A stretch of 64,000 nucleotides of DNA, from the NCBI RefSeq assembly GCF_000739655.1, contig NZ_BATR01000112.1, forward strand, positions 62,001 to 126,000, written 5' to 3'. The notes below the pieces were generated by a model that was not told the origin of the DNA, searched no databases, and saw only the letters and a list, made by a program, of their open reading frames with translations. The stretch comes from Verrucomicrobium sp. BvORR106 (GTDB lineage Bacteria > Verrucomicrobiota > Verrucomicrobiia > Verrucomicrobiales > Verrucomicrobiaceae). Shown here in pieces: positions 1-7,661 of this stretch (its first letter is position 1; each line of letters opens with the position of its first letter). A program made the position numbers and the translations under genes.

Positions 1-1
1 C

Positions 2-445
2 GTGCTGGGCCTGCTGGAGCGCGGGGCGAGTATGGTGGCAGATGATGCCGTCCATTTCCGCATGATCGAGGAGCGTGAGATCCATGGTCGGGCTCCTGAC
101 CTGACCCGCAACCTGATCGAAGTCCGCGGAATTGGCCTGCTCAATGTCGCCGCCATCTTCGGGGTGGGGGCCGTCCGGCTGTCGAAACGGCTGGATCTGG
201 TCACCCAGTTGGTGCCAGATGCAGATCTAAGTGAAGTCGAACGGTTTGACGCGGGCACTCACACAGTTAACATTCTGGGAATGGATGTTCCGCTTCTTCA
301 AGTTCCGGTTGTGGCCGGTCGAGATGTGGCTGGACTCATTGAAATCGCCGCCCTAAACCACAAACTGAGAACCTTTGGCTACAATAGCGCTGCGGAATTT
401 GACCAAAGGCTCTTGAAAAAAATGGCGGATGAGCAATCAGGGTAG
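2..445 (+). CDS. hprK: HPr kinase/phosphorylase, C-terminal part (5' truncated by window)
   Basis: This is the C-terminal 147 residues of the bifunctional HPr kinase/phosphatase, which phosphorylates and dephosphorylates a serine of HPr. The visible part starts inside the kinase domain with ERGASMVADDAVHFR, matching the family motif in which the substrate-binding VADD follows the P-loop region. It continues with a conserved EVRGIGLLNV stretch and ends with a typical C-terminal helix. The Walker A motif lies upstream, outside the window. HPr begins 39 bases downstream and enzyme I follows, so the three form a likely operon. The true start is not visible; the first base pairs of the window are already coding. 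Family identity is confident from the motifs and from the HPr partner. Confidence 0.9.
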   Translation: MLGLLERGASMVADDAVHFRMIEEREIHGRAPDLTRNLIEVRGIGLLNVAAIFGVGAVRLSKRLDLVTQLVPDADLSEVERFDAGTHTVNILGMDVPLLQVPVVAGRDVAGLIEIAALNHKLRTFGYNSAAEFDQRLLKKMADEQSG

Positions 446-484
446 TCTCAGATCGCACTCTTGGCCGTTAGGAAAAAAGACAGC

Positions 485-760
485 ATGAGCACTTGCACCC
501 AAGAATTTACCATCAGCAACAAACTGGGCATGCATGCGCGCCCTGCAGCGCAATTCGTCAAGAGAGCCAGCAAGTACAAGTGTAATGTCTGGGTGGAGAA
601 GGATGACGAGCAGGTGAACGGCAAGAGCATCATGGGTCTCATGATGCTGGCTGCCGGTCACGGCGCGAAAATCATCGTCACTGCGGAGGGGGCCGATGCT
701 GAGGCCGCCGTCAAGGAACTTGGCTCCCTGATCCAAAGTGGGTTTGACGACGGGGACTGA
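485..760 (+). CDS. ptsH: HPr phosphocarrier protein
   Basis: Small cytoplasmic phosphocarrier of the phosphotransferase system, 91 residues, the normal HPr length. The enzyme I phosphorylation site is His17 in KLGMHARPAAQFV. The regulatory serine is Ser48 in VNGKSIMGLMML, the site HPr kinase would use. The ATG at 485 is chosen because it gives a standard HPr N-terminus and has GGA 11 bases upstream; a TTG at 461 would add eight non-conserved residues. It lies between hprK and ptsI in the same orientation. With HprK beside it, this HPr is probably a regulator through Ser phosphorylation as well as a phosphoryl carrier. Confidence 0.93.
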   Translation: MSTCTQEFTISNKLGMHARPAAQFVKRASKYKCNVWVEKDDEQVNGKSIMGLMMLAAGHGAKIIVTAEGADAEAAVKELGSLIQSGFDDGD

Positions 761-867
761 CGCTGCTTGCATAGGCGCCTCAGTTCACCTTCTTATCCCT
801 TGCTGGCATGATTCCCGCTAACGCGGGGCTCGTCATGTGTCTTCAAGGGGGTCATTCCTCATCTCTC

Positions 868-2637
868 ATGCCCGAAACCGCCATCAAGACCGAGCGCGTA
901 TTTTTAGGAACGCCCGTCTCAGGCGGCGTGGCCCGCGGGGTCGTGCGCCTCATTGGAGGCGCATTTGAAGAACCCCATCGCCGGGTCATCCCCAAGGGAA
1001 AGATCGACGCAGAGATTGAGTGCTTCTACGCCGCCGTGGAGGCGACGCGGGAGGAACTGGAGGCCCTCATCGCTCGCATGGACGGGGAGGAGGACCGCCA
1101 CTCCAGGGAAATCTTGGAAATGCACACCATGGTGCTGAACGACAGCCTCATCACCGACCAGGTGGAGGAGGCGATCCGGGAGTATCGGGAATGCGCGGAG
1201 TACGCCTACTACCGGGTGGTACGCAAGTGCATCGATTCATTCCAGCGTATCCCCGACTCCTACATGCGCGAGCGTGCGCTCGACATTCGGGACGTCGCCC
1301 AGCGCGTTTTGCGCCATCTCACGGGGGACAAGCGGGAGGATGACCACTCCGACACCCCTGCGGTGTGCATCGCCCACGATCTGACTCCCAGCGAGACCGC
1401 TCAGCTGGATCGCAATCAGGTCCTCGGGTTCGCCGTGGAACTCGGCAGCAAGACTTCCCATACGGCCATCGTCGCCCGGTCGCTCAATCTGCCTGCCGTG
1501 GTGCGTCTGCACGGCATTTGCGAAGAGCTATACAATGGAGATGAGGTGCTACTGGACGGGGACGAGGGTCTGTTAATCCTCAATCCCACCAAGGAAACCC
1601 TGGCTCGCTATCGCAAGCGTGAGGCTGCCGCAGAAAAGCGCGAAGCCGCCCTGTTGGCACAATGCGGCGAGCCCGCCGTCACGCAAGACGACCGCCGGAT
1701 CACCGTCGCAGCCAACGCAGAGTTCGTGGAGGAGATTCCCCACATTCAGGAGTGTGGGGCGGAGGGCGTAGGCCTGTTCCGTACCGAGTTCCTCTACCTA
1801 GAAAATCCAGACGCTCCTGAGGAAAAGCTCATCGAAGTGTACACTGAGGTGGTCAAGGCGATGGCACCCCAGTTGGTGGTGTTCCGCACGCTGGACCTGG
1901 GCGGTGACAAGCTGGACCCCGCGTATGCTGAGGAGGTGGAGCAGAACCCCTTCCTGGGATGGCGGGGCATCCGTGTTTCCCTGGCACGTCCAGAAGTGTT
2001 CAAGCGCCAGTTGCGCGCCATCTTGAAGGCCAGCCGGCATGGGCGTGTGGCCATCATGTACCCCATGGTGTCGAGCGTTCGTGAAGTGGTCGAGGCGAAT
2101 CAGCTGCTCGACGAATGTCAGGCTGAACTCACCGCGCTCGGAGAAGCCTTCGATCCCAAGATCCAGCGGGGTGCCATGATCGAGATTCCCAGTGCCGCGG
2201 TCATCGCAGATTTGCTGGCACCGCACGTGGACTTTTTCAGCATCGGTACGAATGACCTCGTGCAGTACACCCTGGCAGTGGACCGGGTGAATGAGCGCGT
2301 GTCAGAGCTGTACCAGCCCACCCACCCAGCCGTGCTTCGGCTGATCAAGACGGTGGTGGAGGCGGCGCACCGACAGAATGTCTGGGTGGGAATGTGTGGG
2401 GAAATGGCTGGCGATATCGCCGTGACGCCTTTGCTCGTGGGTCTGGGGCTTGATGAACTAAGCGCCTCGAGTGGTCAGGTGGCCAAGGTGAAGCACGCCA
2501 TCCGGAAGCTCAACTCTGTCGATTGCGTGCAGCTTCTGGAGCGCAGCCTGAAGGAGTCTGACGCTCTCAAGATCCAACACGAGACGCAGAAGTTCGCCCG
2601 GAAGCACTACGGCGACATCATGCCTGAGACTCACTAG
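868..2637 (+). CDS. ptsI: Phosphoenolpyruvate-protein phosphotransferase (enzyme I)
   Basis: Enzyme I takes a phosphoryl group from phosphoenolpyruvate and passes it to HPr. The 589-residue reading from the ATG at 868 is close to the usual 570-590. The N-terminal domain carries the phospho-histidine His198 in KTSHTAIVARSL. The C-terminal PEP-binding barrel shows FRTEFLYL, FRTLDLGGDKLDP, NPFLGWRGIR and FSIGTNDLVQYTLAVDR, and the active-site Cys510 in GMCGEMAGD. An ATG at 808 would add 20 residues with no family similarity; neither start has a strong ribosome site, although AAGGGGG lies at 844-850. It completes an HprK-HPr-EI set. No EIIA, EIIB or EIIC gene is visible, so the chain may be mainly regulatory. 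Confidence 0.93.
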   Translation: MPETAIKTERVFLGTPVSGGVARGVVRLIGGAFEEPHRRVIPKGKIDAEIECFYAAVEATREELEALIARMDGEEDRHSREILEMHTMVLNDSLITDQVEEAIREYRECAEYAYYRVVRKCIDSFQRIPDSYMRERALDIRDVAQRVLRHLTGDKREDDHSDTPAVCIAHDLTPSETAQLDRNQVLGFAVELGSKTSHTAIVARSLNLPAVVRLHGICEELYNGDEVLLDGDEGLLILNPTKETLARYRKREAAAEKREAALLAQCGEPAVTQDDRRITVAANAEFVEEIPHIQECGAEGVGLFRTEFLYLENPDAPEEKLIEVYTEVVKAMAPQLVVFRTLDLGGDKLDPAYAEEVEQNPFLGWRGIRVSLARPEVFKRQLRAILKASRHGRVAIMYPMVSSVREVVEANQLLDECQAELTALGEAFDPKIQRGAMIEIPSAAVIADLLAPHVDFFSIGTNDLVQYTLAVDRVNERVSELYQPTHPAVLRLIKTVVEAAHRQNVWVGMCGEMAGDIAVTPLLVGLGLDELSASSGQVAKVKHAIRKLNSVDCVQLLERSLKESDALKIQHETQKFARKHYGDIMPETH

Positions 2638-2667
2638 GCTGGACGGGATTTACTCCCTTCCCGCTGC

Positions 2668-3447
2668 TCAAGCAGGCATCGCGGCGGTTGGGGCAGGCTT
2701 CTTGGTTTTGGCAGATTTTTGACGTGCGGGGAGGCGATCGTTGACCGCGACAGCTGCACGGAAGGTGTCCCCAAACAGGAGGCGACGGGCGGGATCGAAC
2801 TGAGCGGACACTTTGACCAACCAAGTGTGGAGCAGGGCTTGAAGGGGCATCTGGGTCCATTCGTGCGCCAGCACATCGGAAAGATCGAGATCGATCGTAT
2901 GGATCTCATCTGCCAGCTCGGCAGACGGTGCGGGGACAGTGACGTCCACACCATCCAGCAGGTCCATCAACCGGGACGCTTTGCTGTTTTCCCAGACGGA
3001 CTCGTCCTCATCGTACTCGCTGCCCGTGGCCATGTGGAATACAGCATACTGCACCTGGTCTCCGTAAGTCCGCGCCGCGGAGGTGACGCCATCGAAGCTC
3101 TCTTCGTCGCTGGTCACCGGCATCGCCACCAGGATCTCCATGCCGTCCTGCCCGAGAGAGGCCAACACACCGGTGTGCTCGAAGTACTCAGAAACCGCTT
3201 CTGCCAACCCGGACTCCACCTCCAGCAGCACCAAATCCACCGCATGGAGATAAGGGGCCAGGCCATTGCGATAGAGAGCATCCACGGGCAGACGATGGAC
3301 TCCATCGTCATCGTTCCCATCCGCTTCCGTGAGGCACAGCGCCAGATGAGGCACTTGATGACGATCCAAATACCGCTGGATTGTGCGCATCAGGGTGGTC
3401 TTGCCGGACCCTGCGAAGTCGTTCTGGATGAGAATGAGCCTCTTCAT
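2668..3447 (-). CDS. P-loop NTPase-like protein of unknown function
   Basis: A 259-residue cytoplasmic protein starting MKRLILIQNDFAGSGKTTL. Residues 11-18 form a deviant Walker A loop of the ParA/CobQ type (FAGSGKTT with Lys16). A second hydrophobic strand, LVLLEVESG, could carry the acidic Mg-binding residue. The middle is rich in Asp and Glu, and the last 25 residues are basic and proline-rich, looking disordered. There is no signal peptide or membrane segment. I do not recognise a named family; a nucleotide-binding partitioning or accessory ATPase is possible but unproven. It converges on ptsI with a 30-base gap and has its own upstream AT-rich promoter region. Confidence 0.75.
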   Translation of the reverse strand: MKRLILIQNDFAGSGKTTLMRTIQRYLDRHQVPHLALCLTEADGNDDDGVHRLPVDALYRNGLAPYLHAVDLVLLEVESGLAEAVSEYFEHTGVLASLGQDGMEILVAMPVTSDEESFDGVTSAARTYGDQVQYAVFHMATGSEYDEDESVWENSKASRLMDLLDGVDVTVPAPSAELADEIHTIDLDLSDVLAHEWTQMPLQALLHTWLVKVSAQFDPARRLLFGDTFRAAVAVNDRLPARQKSAKTKKPAPTAAMPA

Positions 3448-3476
3448 AGAAAGTGGTGGTGGCTTAACTTTAATAA

Positions 3477-3505
3477 AATATGTAATTACTATGATTAGCG
3501 GTCAA
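3477..3505 (-). promoter_or_regulatory. Putative sigma-70 type promoter of the P-loop gene
   Basis: Read on the minus strand, TTGACC at 3500-3505 is followed after 17 bases by CATATT at 3477-3482, about 30 bases before the ATG at 3447. The surrounding 3460-3590 stretch is much richer in A and T than the flanking genes. The spacing is ideal for a housekeeping promoter, but the -10 match is only partial. Confidence 0.35.
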
Positions 3506-3727
3506 TATGAAAATTATGGTTTTATTTATAATTTCCCATTTGGCTGTGTGTGACGACATGGTGCTTGTCGCAAATTTTTAAACAACCTGGAAGTTCACCC
3601 CCATTTGGGTGGGGGCGACATAACTGGCATGTGGCCAAGCTGGACACGCCCGTCCGTGGTTTGCTCCAATAGACGAACTTCAGCCGCGTACTCTGGCGCG
3701 AAAGGAGGGCAGATTTCTGGATTCGTC

Positions 3728-3749
3728 CAGTACCTCTCTAGAGGTACTG
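3728..3749 (-). terminator. Hairpin at the end of the RmlD-like gene
   Basis: A perfect 9-base stem, CAGTACCTC and GAGGTACTG, closes a TCTA loop. It overlaps the last codons and stop of the minus-strand reductase gene at 3738. There is no run of T after it in the direction of transcription, so it may stabilise the mRNA end or assist Rho-type termination rather than act as an intrinsic terminator. Confidence 0.35.
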
Positions 3750-4628
3750 ACTGCGAAGGTAGTCTTCCAGAGCATCTTGCCAGGCGCGAGGCGTGCTACC
3801 GGAGAGTTCCACGTATCGACTGATGTCGAAAGCGGTGAACTCTGGGCGGTCCGCTTTGAAGGCGGGGAAGTTCACCCGCGACTGACCCTGTACGGTGGTC
3901 GCCCGCAATGGCAATCCAAGTGCCGCGGCGATGTCGAGCGTCTTTTGCCCGTACTCCTGCCAGGTGCATGAGCCGCTATTGCAGAGGTGGAGGATGCCGC
4001 GATACCGGATGTCTGACATCATCGGCTCAATCCATTCCGCGAGATCGTCGCTGAACGTGGGGCAGGAGACCTTGTCGGCGATGGCGAAGACTTCGTCGTT
4101 CTCCAGCGCTCGTTTGAGAATCATGTCTGGGAAACTCGGGCGATCCTTGCCAAAAAGCCACGAAACACGGACCACCAAGAAATCCGGAGAGGCGTTCAAC
4201 ACGGCGTGCTCACCCGCCAGTTTGTGTCGACCGTAGACGTTGATCGGCTCGGTCGGATCGCTCTCTGTACGGAGCGCAGGGTCGTTTCCCGCAAAGACAT
4301 AGTCAGTGCTGATGTGGATCAGCCGTGCACCGTGTTGCTTGCAGTACTCAGCGAGGCGGGCAGGGGCCTCGGCGTTGGTCTTGAGCGACTCTTCAGGATG
4401 CTCCTCACAGAGGTCCACGTTGGTGGTGCCGGCGGTGTAAATCACGACGCTCGGGTTCAAGCTCTGCAAGAAAGGGGCGATCGTCTCAGAGCGCGAAAGA
4501 TCAAGGTCTGAGCGACGCACTGCCACCACATCATGCTTCGGGGCATACTTCGTCACGAGCGCTGAGCCCAGCCGCCCGCCCGCTCCGATAATGACAACCT
4601 TTCCGCCCTGAGTCATGCGAGCGGCCAT
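3738..4628 (-). CDS. SDR-family sugar reductase, dTDP-4-dehydrorhamnose reductase-like
   Basis: An extended short-chain dehydrogenase of the RmlD type, which reduces a nucleotide-linked 4-keto sugar with NAD(P)H. Near the N-terminus VVIIGAGGRLGSAL is the GxxGxxG dinucleotide site. HISTDYVFAG supplies the serine region, and VYGRHKLAGE holds the catalytic YxxxK pair. The C-terminal part has RVSWLFG and CPTFSDDLA, both typical of RmlD substrate domains. The reading frame runs open to 4778, but the first 50 residues have no similarity, so I chose the ATG at 4628; an ATG at 4616 is equally possible. No other rhamnose genes adjoin it, so the real substrate is uncertain. Confidence 0.85.
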   Translation of the reverse strand: MAARMTQGGKVVIIGAGGRLGSALVTKYAPKHDVVAVRRSDLDLSRSETIAPFLQSLNPSVVIYTAGTTNVDLCEEHPEESLKTNAEAPARLAEYCKQHGARLIHISTDYVFAGNDPALRTESDPTEPINVYGRHKLAGEHAVLNASPDFLVVRVSWLFGKDRPSFPDMILKRALENDEVFAIADKVSCPTFSDDLAEWIEPMMSDIRYRGILHLCNSGSCTWQEYGQKTLDIAAALGLPLRATTVQGQSRVNFPAFKADRPEFTAFDISRYVELSGSTPRAWQDALEDYLRSQYL

Positions 4629-4953
4629 AGTGGCGTGATCAGGGGGGGAGGCAAGCAGTTTCTGCTGATCGCATTCTGGTGGTATGGAGGAAAATCTGTG
4701 CGGTCCAGGCTTTCGATCTCCCTGAAGTTCAGGTTCGTGCCACGCTGGCCCGCCTTCACCCGGTGCGGCCTTTGGCACAGCCCTCGCAGGCCTGCTGATA
4801 CATCCTCCGTGAAGGGTGACCTCAGCAGTGTCTCACACCAAAAGAGATACGCCGAGCCCGCGTAAATGTTCTACGAATTCCACCTTGGGCTGTAGGTCCA
4901 CCCTGAGAATTTCGGTGCGAATGTCGCCATTCCTGATGAGCCCAAAGCGGCGC
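4629..4953. other. Intergenic stretch upstream of the RmlD-like gene
   Basis: No convincing gene fills this interval. One minus-strand open frame (4833-4997, 54 residues, ATG at 4997) has a protein-like C-terminal half ending FVEHLRGLGVSLLV. It overlaps the end of the preceding membrane-protein gene by 44 bases and has no clear ribosome site. The rest, 4629-4832, shows no recognisable structure. Confidence 0.4.
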
Positions 4954-5139
4954 TCATCTCTGTGCCCCGGCGGGCTGGACGGCTTTCTCAGCCTCATCAT
5001 GACCGTGCGTCCAGAGCACGCCCCAGGTGACGATGGTGGCGATGAAGGCAAACAAGATGGCGAGGATGACTCCGATGAGCAGGGCTCGATTCTTCGGGAT
5101 GGGCGTGGGATTGGGGGGCTCCAGTTTCATGGTGACCAT
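4954..5139 (-). CDS. Small single-pass membrane protein
   Basis: A 61-residue protein starting MVTMKLEPPNPTPIP. It has one clear membrane segment, about residues 18-40, with LLIGVILAILFAFIATIVTW, followed by a charged C-terminal tail. The frame is open upstream to 5241, but the extra residues look random, so the ATG at 5139 (or the one at 5130) is preferred. It is the last gene of the minus-strand set that starts with the caspase/trypsin protein. The gap to the lipoprotein gene is about 110 bases. Function is unknown; it may be a small envelope anchor or simply an unrelated neighbour. Confidence 0.6.
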   Translation of the reverse strand: MVTMKLEPPNPTPIPKNRALLIGVILAILFAFIATIVTWGVLWTHGHDEAEKAVQPAGAQR

Positions 5140-5248
5140 GGGGGTTGGTAGGAGACAAGCTCCTGCCCCTGAATCGCCCGACCCCTGGTGAATGATCGCG
5201 AGGAAGATGCCGCAGGCTGGTGCCGCGGGTGCTTCCCTCAAAGGGGGG

Positions 5249-5701
5249 TCAGTGCGGTGGATTCTTTGCCAGTGCCGTAGTGGTTTCCGCAGCGGGGGAC
5301 GGGGCCGTTGCTGTCACAGGGAAGCGGCGTCTCACGTAGACTGCGCTCCGCACCTCAGGCTCCTGTCCGGGTGGATCGATGAGCTTCCAGCCGCACATGC
5401 GCAGCAGGCTCAGTCGCCCCGGCGGCTTCTCCATGTAGATTTCCCATGACGCCCAATGTGGCACCCAGATCTCTTTGACCCACCAGTAGTCTTTGTACAC
5501 CCAGGTTTCCCCTCTCACATGCTGTCGTTTACTGGTGGGGGACCCCATTTCCTCCACGACTTCCAATGCCGTGGCACCAGGGCGCAAGTTGGCTGGATTT
5601 CCGCCCATTTTATAAGGCAGGATGCTCTGGCATGAGCAAATGAAGGCAGCAAGACCAAGGGCTGCTGTGACCTGAAGAGAGGGCTTGGACAGTCGGGTCA
5701 T
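5249..5701 (-). CDS. BamE/SmpA-like outer-membrane lipoprotein
   Basis: A 150-residue predicted lipoprotein. After the ATG at 5701 comes a hydrophobic leader ending AAFICSCQS, in which Cys24 is the likely lipidated residue. The following LRPGATALEVVEEMGSP and GETWVYKDYWW resemble SmpA/BamE-type proteins, where a GxTxxEVxxxxGxP segment precedes an aromatic strand. The frame is open to 5755 and would overlap the next gene, but that extension has no signal-peptide character. It starts 40 bases after the stop of a secretin gene, in the same direction. A natural inference is that it acts as a pilotin or assembly lipoprotein for the secretins; that is not proven by sequence. Confidence 0.75.
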   Translation of the reverse strand: MTRLSKPSLQVTAALGLAAFICSCQSILPYKMGGNPANLRPGATALEVVEEMGSPTSKRQHVRGETWVYKDYWWVKEIWVPHWASWEIYMEKPPGRLSLLRMCGWKLIDPPGQEPEVRSAVYVRRRFPVTATAPSPAAETTTALAKNPPH

Positions 5702-5741
5702 GGGTGGAGATGTTAGGGGTAAGAACCTTGGTGGCGCTGGT

Positions 5742-7661
5742 TCAGGGGGTGCCATCCTTTTTGAACAGCCGCTTGAGCCAGCTTGTACGCCGGGGCGGAG
5801 GGTTGACGCTGTCGCTTGAAGGGGGAGGGGCCGTCACGGTCGGCGTGGCCGCTGGATTGAGCGGCCGGCCAGCCTCCTCCAGCGTGGCGGGGTCGATGGG
5901 AATGCTCGTTTGCGGTCCCAAGGTGGCCTGGATTAGCTCGTCGGTTTGGGCTTGGGGATCGTCCGGATTGATGATCCGAGGGGTTATGAGGTAGAGCCGT
6001 TGGAAACGGCCGTTGGTGACCTTCTTGTTCTTGAACGGCAGGCCTACGACAGGAATCTTGCTCAGGATGGGAATGCCGGATTCTGACTTGACCTCCTGAT
6101 TGCGATACCTGCCTCCGATCAGAAGACTCTCACCATGCTGCACAACGGCCTGGGTGATGACGCGATTGTCATTGGTGGCCGCTGCCACATTGGTGTTGGC
6201 GAGTTCAGCATCGGTGAGAGTTCCGTCTCCCACTTCGATACCTAGATAGACTCTCCCGGGCCCTCCGTCGGGGTGGTTCATGATTCTGGGGAGAACCACC
6301 AGATCCAGGCCAGATGCCACCTTGTAGAGGTAGGACTGGCGTTCTCCCGCAACTGGCAGCACAGCGCTCGTTTGATCAGTGAGCCGGGCAGGCTGGTTGT
6401 CCATGGTCAGCACGGAAGGCCGGGAGAGCACCTGGGCTTTGCCTCGTTGTTCCAGCGCACGGATGTTGGAGAGCACCGCGTAGCTGGAGCCTACGATCAA
6501 AGTGGTCTGGTTCAGGCCCAATGCGCCGGTGGTGAGGGCGGCGGGGATCTCCGGCGGGTCCTTGTCAAAAGGGGAGCCGGTGATGGCGCCTGTGGTGGGA
6601 TTGGTGTCGAAGAATCGTCGGTCAGCGCCAAACCCGACGCGGAACGGCACTTCCCGGCTCTCGATCTTCTGGGTGCCTTTGACGAGGAAGCTGCTTTGCC
6701 AGTCCAAGCCATCGCTCACTTCCAAGTCCACGATGGCGGCGGTGATCTCCACCATGAAACGGGGGATATCCAGCATATCGATGATCTCGCGGTAGCGGGG
6801 CTCGCGGCTGGCATCATCTACAATGATGACTGCGTTGCGCGTGGGGTCGGCGATGATGAAGGGTTCATCGGTCGTGGGTTTGGCCAGATCCGCGATGAGC
6901 ATGGAGCGCAGGATCTGCACCACTCCGGCGCTCTCCCGCACATCCACGGCTCCCGTGGCGGCGGCGCTGCCCAAAACCGTGGCGCGAAGCTGGTTGCGTT
7001 CGGGTTCGGCCCGGGCGTACTTCAAGGGAAAGATCATGGCCGTCTTGCCCGCAGGGACTGGAGGTGTCGCAGCAGCAGCGGCCGTCGGAGCTTCAAGGCG
7101 GATCCCCAGCTTCACCGCCACGCTTTGCACATGGTTGACGTAGGCGTCCGGGCCGCTGACGGACAGTGTGGTGGTTGCAGTGTCGTACTTGATCTCCGGC
7201 CCTGCGACACTGGAAACGAGGGCGGACCTCAGCGCTGGCTCGTTGACGGCAGGAACCTTGTACTTTCGATCCAGGCTGGCGTCAGGCTTGAAAATGAGAA
7301 GGTTTCGCGTGCCTTTGAAGAAGCAGGCATCCAGGCCGTTTTTGGCCAGCAATTCTTGAAGATAGGGGGTCCGCATCCCTTGGGCAGGAGGCGTGAATTT
7401 CTTGAGGCTATCCACATTTTGGAACTCAAGAGTGATGCCTTCCCCGCGACTCAGTTGGGTGAGTGATGCTTTGAGTTTCGCTACTTCTGTCTGAGTGGAG
7501 GCATCCAGCTTTTCCTTGAAAACCTCAGTGGGCTGCCGCCAGAAGTTGTCATCTACCGTGATCGCGGACAGGTGCCCGACCGTCCAGAAGACCAGGACGC
7601 ACAGGCCCAGCACGGTCTGGCAGGGTCGCGAGGGAAAGGGGACGAAGAGCGGACGACTCAT
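5742..7661 (-). CDS. Secretin, type III secretion SctC-like (short paralogue)
   Basis: A 639-residue outer-membrane secretin that should form a multimeric pore. A hydrophobic leader (about residues 15-33) precedes N-domains. A secretin_N domain follows with IFPLKYARAEPERNQL and IIADPTRNAVIIVDD (about 209-300). The C-terminal secretin domain has VEITAAIVDLEVSDGLDW, AQVLSRPSVLTMDN, GESLLIGGRYR and IPILSKIPVVGLPFK, and finishes with LYLITPRII at 556-564. The NAVIIVDD strand and the (L/F)xLITPR ending are features I associate with SctC rather than GspD or PilQ. Its ATG overlaps the stop of the longer secretin gene as ATGA, which suggests translational coupling. The proline-rich, basic C-terminal tail (600-639) could bind the lipoprotein encoded next. 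Confidence 0.88.
   Translation of the reverse strand: MSRPLFVPFPSRPCQTVLGLCVLVFWTVGHLSAITVDDNFWRQPTEVFKEKLDASTQTEVAKLKASLTQLSRGEGITLEFQNVDSLKKFTPPAQGMRTPYLQELLAKNGLDACFFKGTRNLLIFKPDASLDRKYKVPAVNEPALRSALVSSVAGPEIKYDTATTTLSVSGPDAYVNHVQSVAVKLGIRLEAPTAAAAATPPVPAGKTAMIFPLKYARAEPERNQLRATVLGSAAATGAVDVRESAGVVQILRSMLIADLAKPTTDEPFIIADPTRNAVIIVDDASREPRYREIIDMLDIPRFMVEITAAIVDLEVSDGLDWQSSFLVKGTQKIESREVPFRVGFGADRRFFDTNPTTGAITGSPFDKDPPEIPAALTTGALGLNQTTLIVGSSYAVLSNIRALEQRGKAQVLSRPSVLTMDNQPARLTDQTSAVLPVAGERQSYLYKVASGLDLVVLPRIMNHPDGGPGRVYLGIEVGDGTLTDAELANTNVAAATNDNRVITQAVVQHGESLLIGGRYRNQEVKSESGIPILSKIPVVGLPFKNKKVTNGRFQRLYLITPRIINPDDPQAQTDELIQATLGPQTSIPIDPATLEEAGRPLNPAATPTVTAPPPSSDSVNPPPRRTSWLKRLFKKDGTP

Noticed and set aside
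6273-7466. 397-residue open frame opposite the short secretin gene
   Set aside because: No recognisable motif; the secretin on the minus strand has a full set of family signatures.
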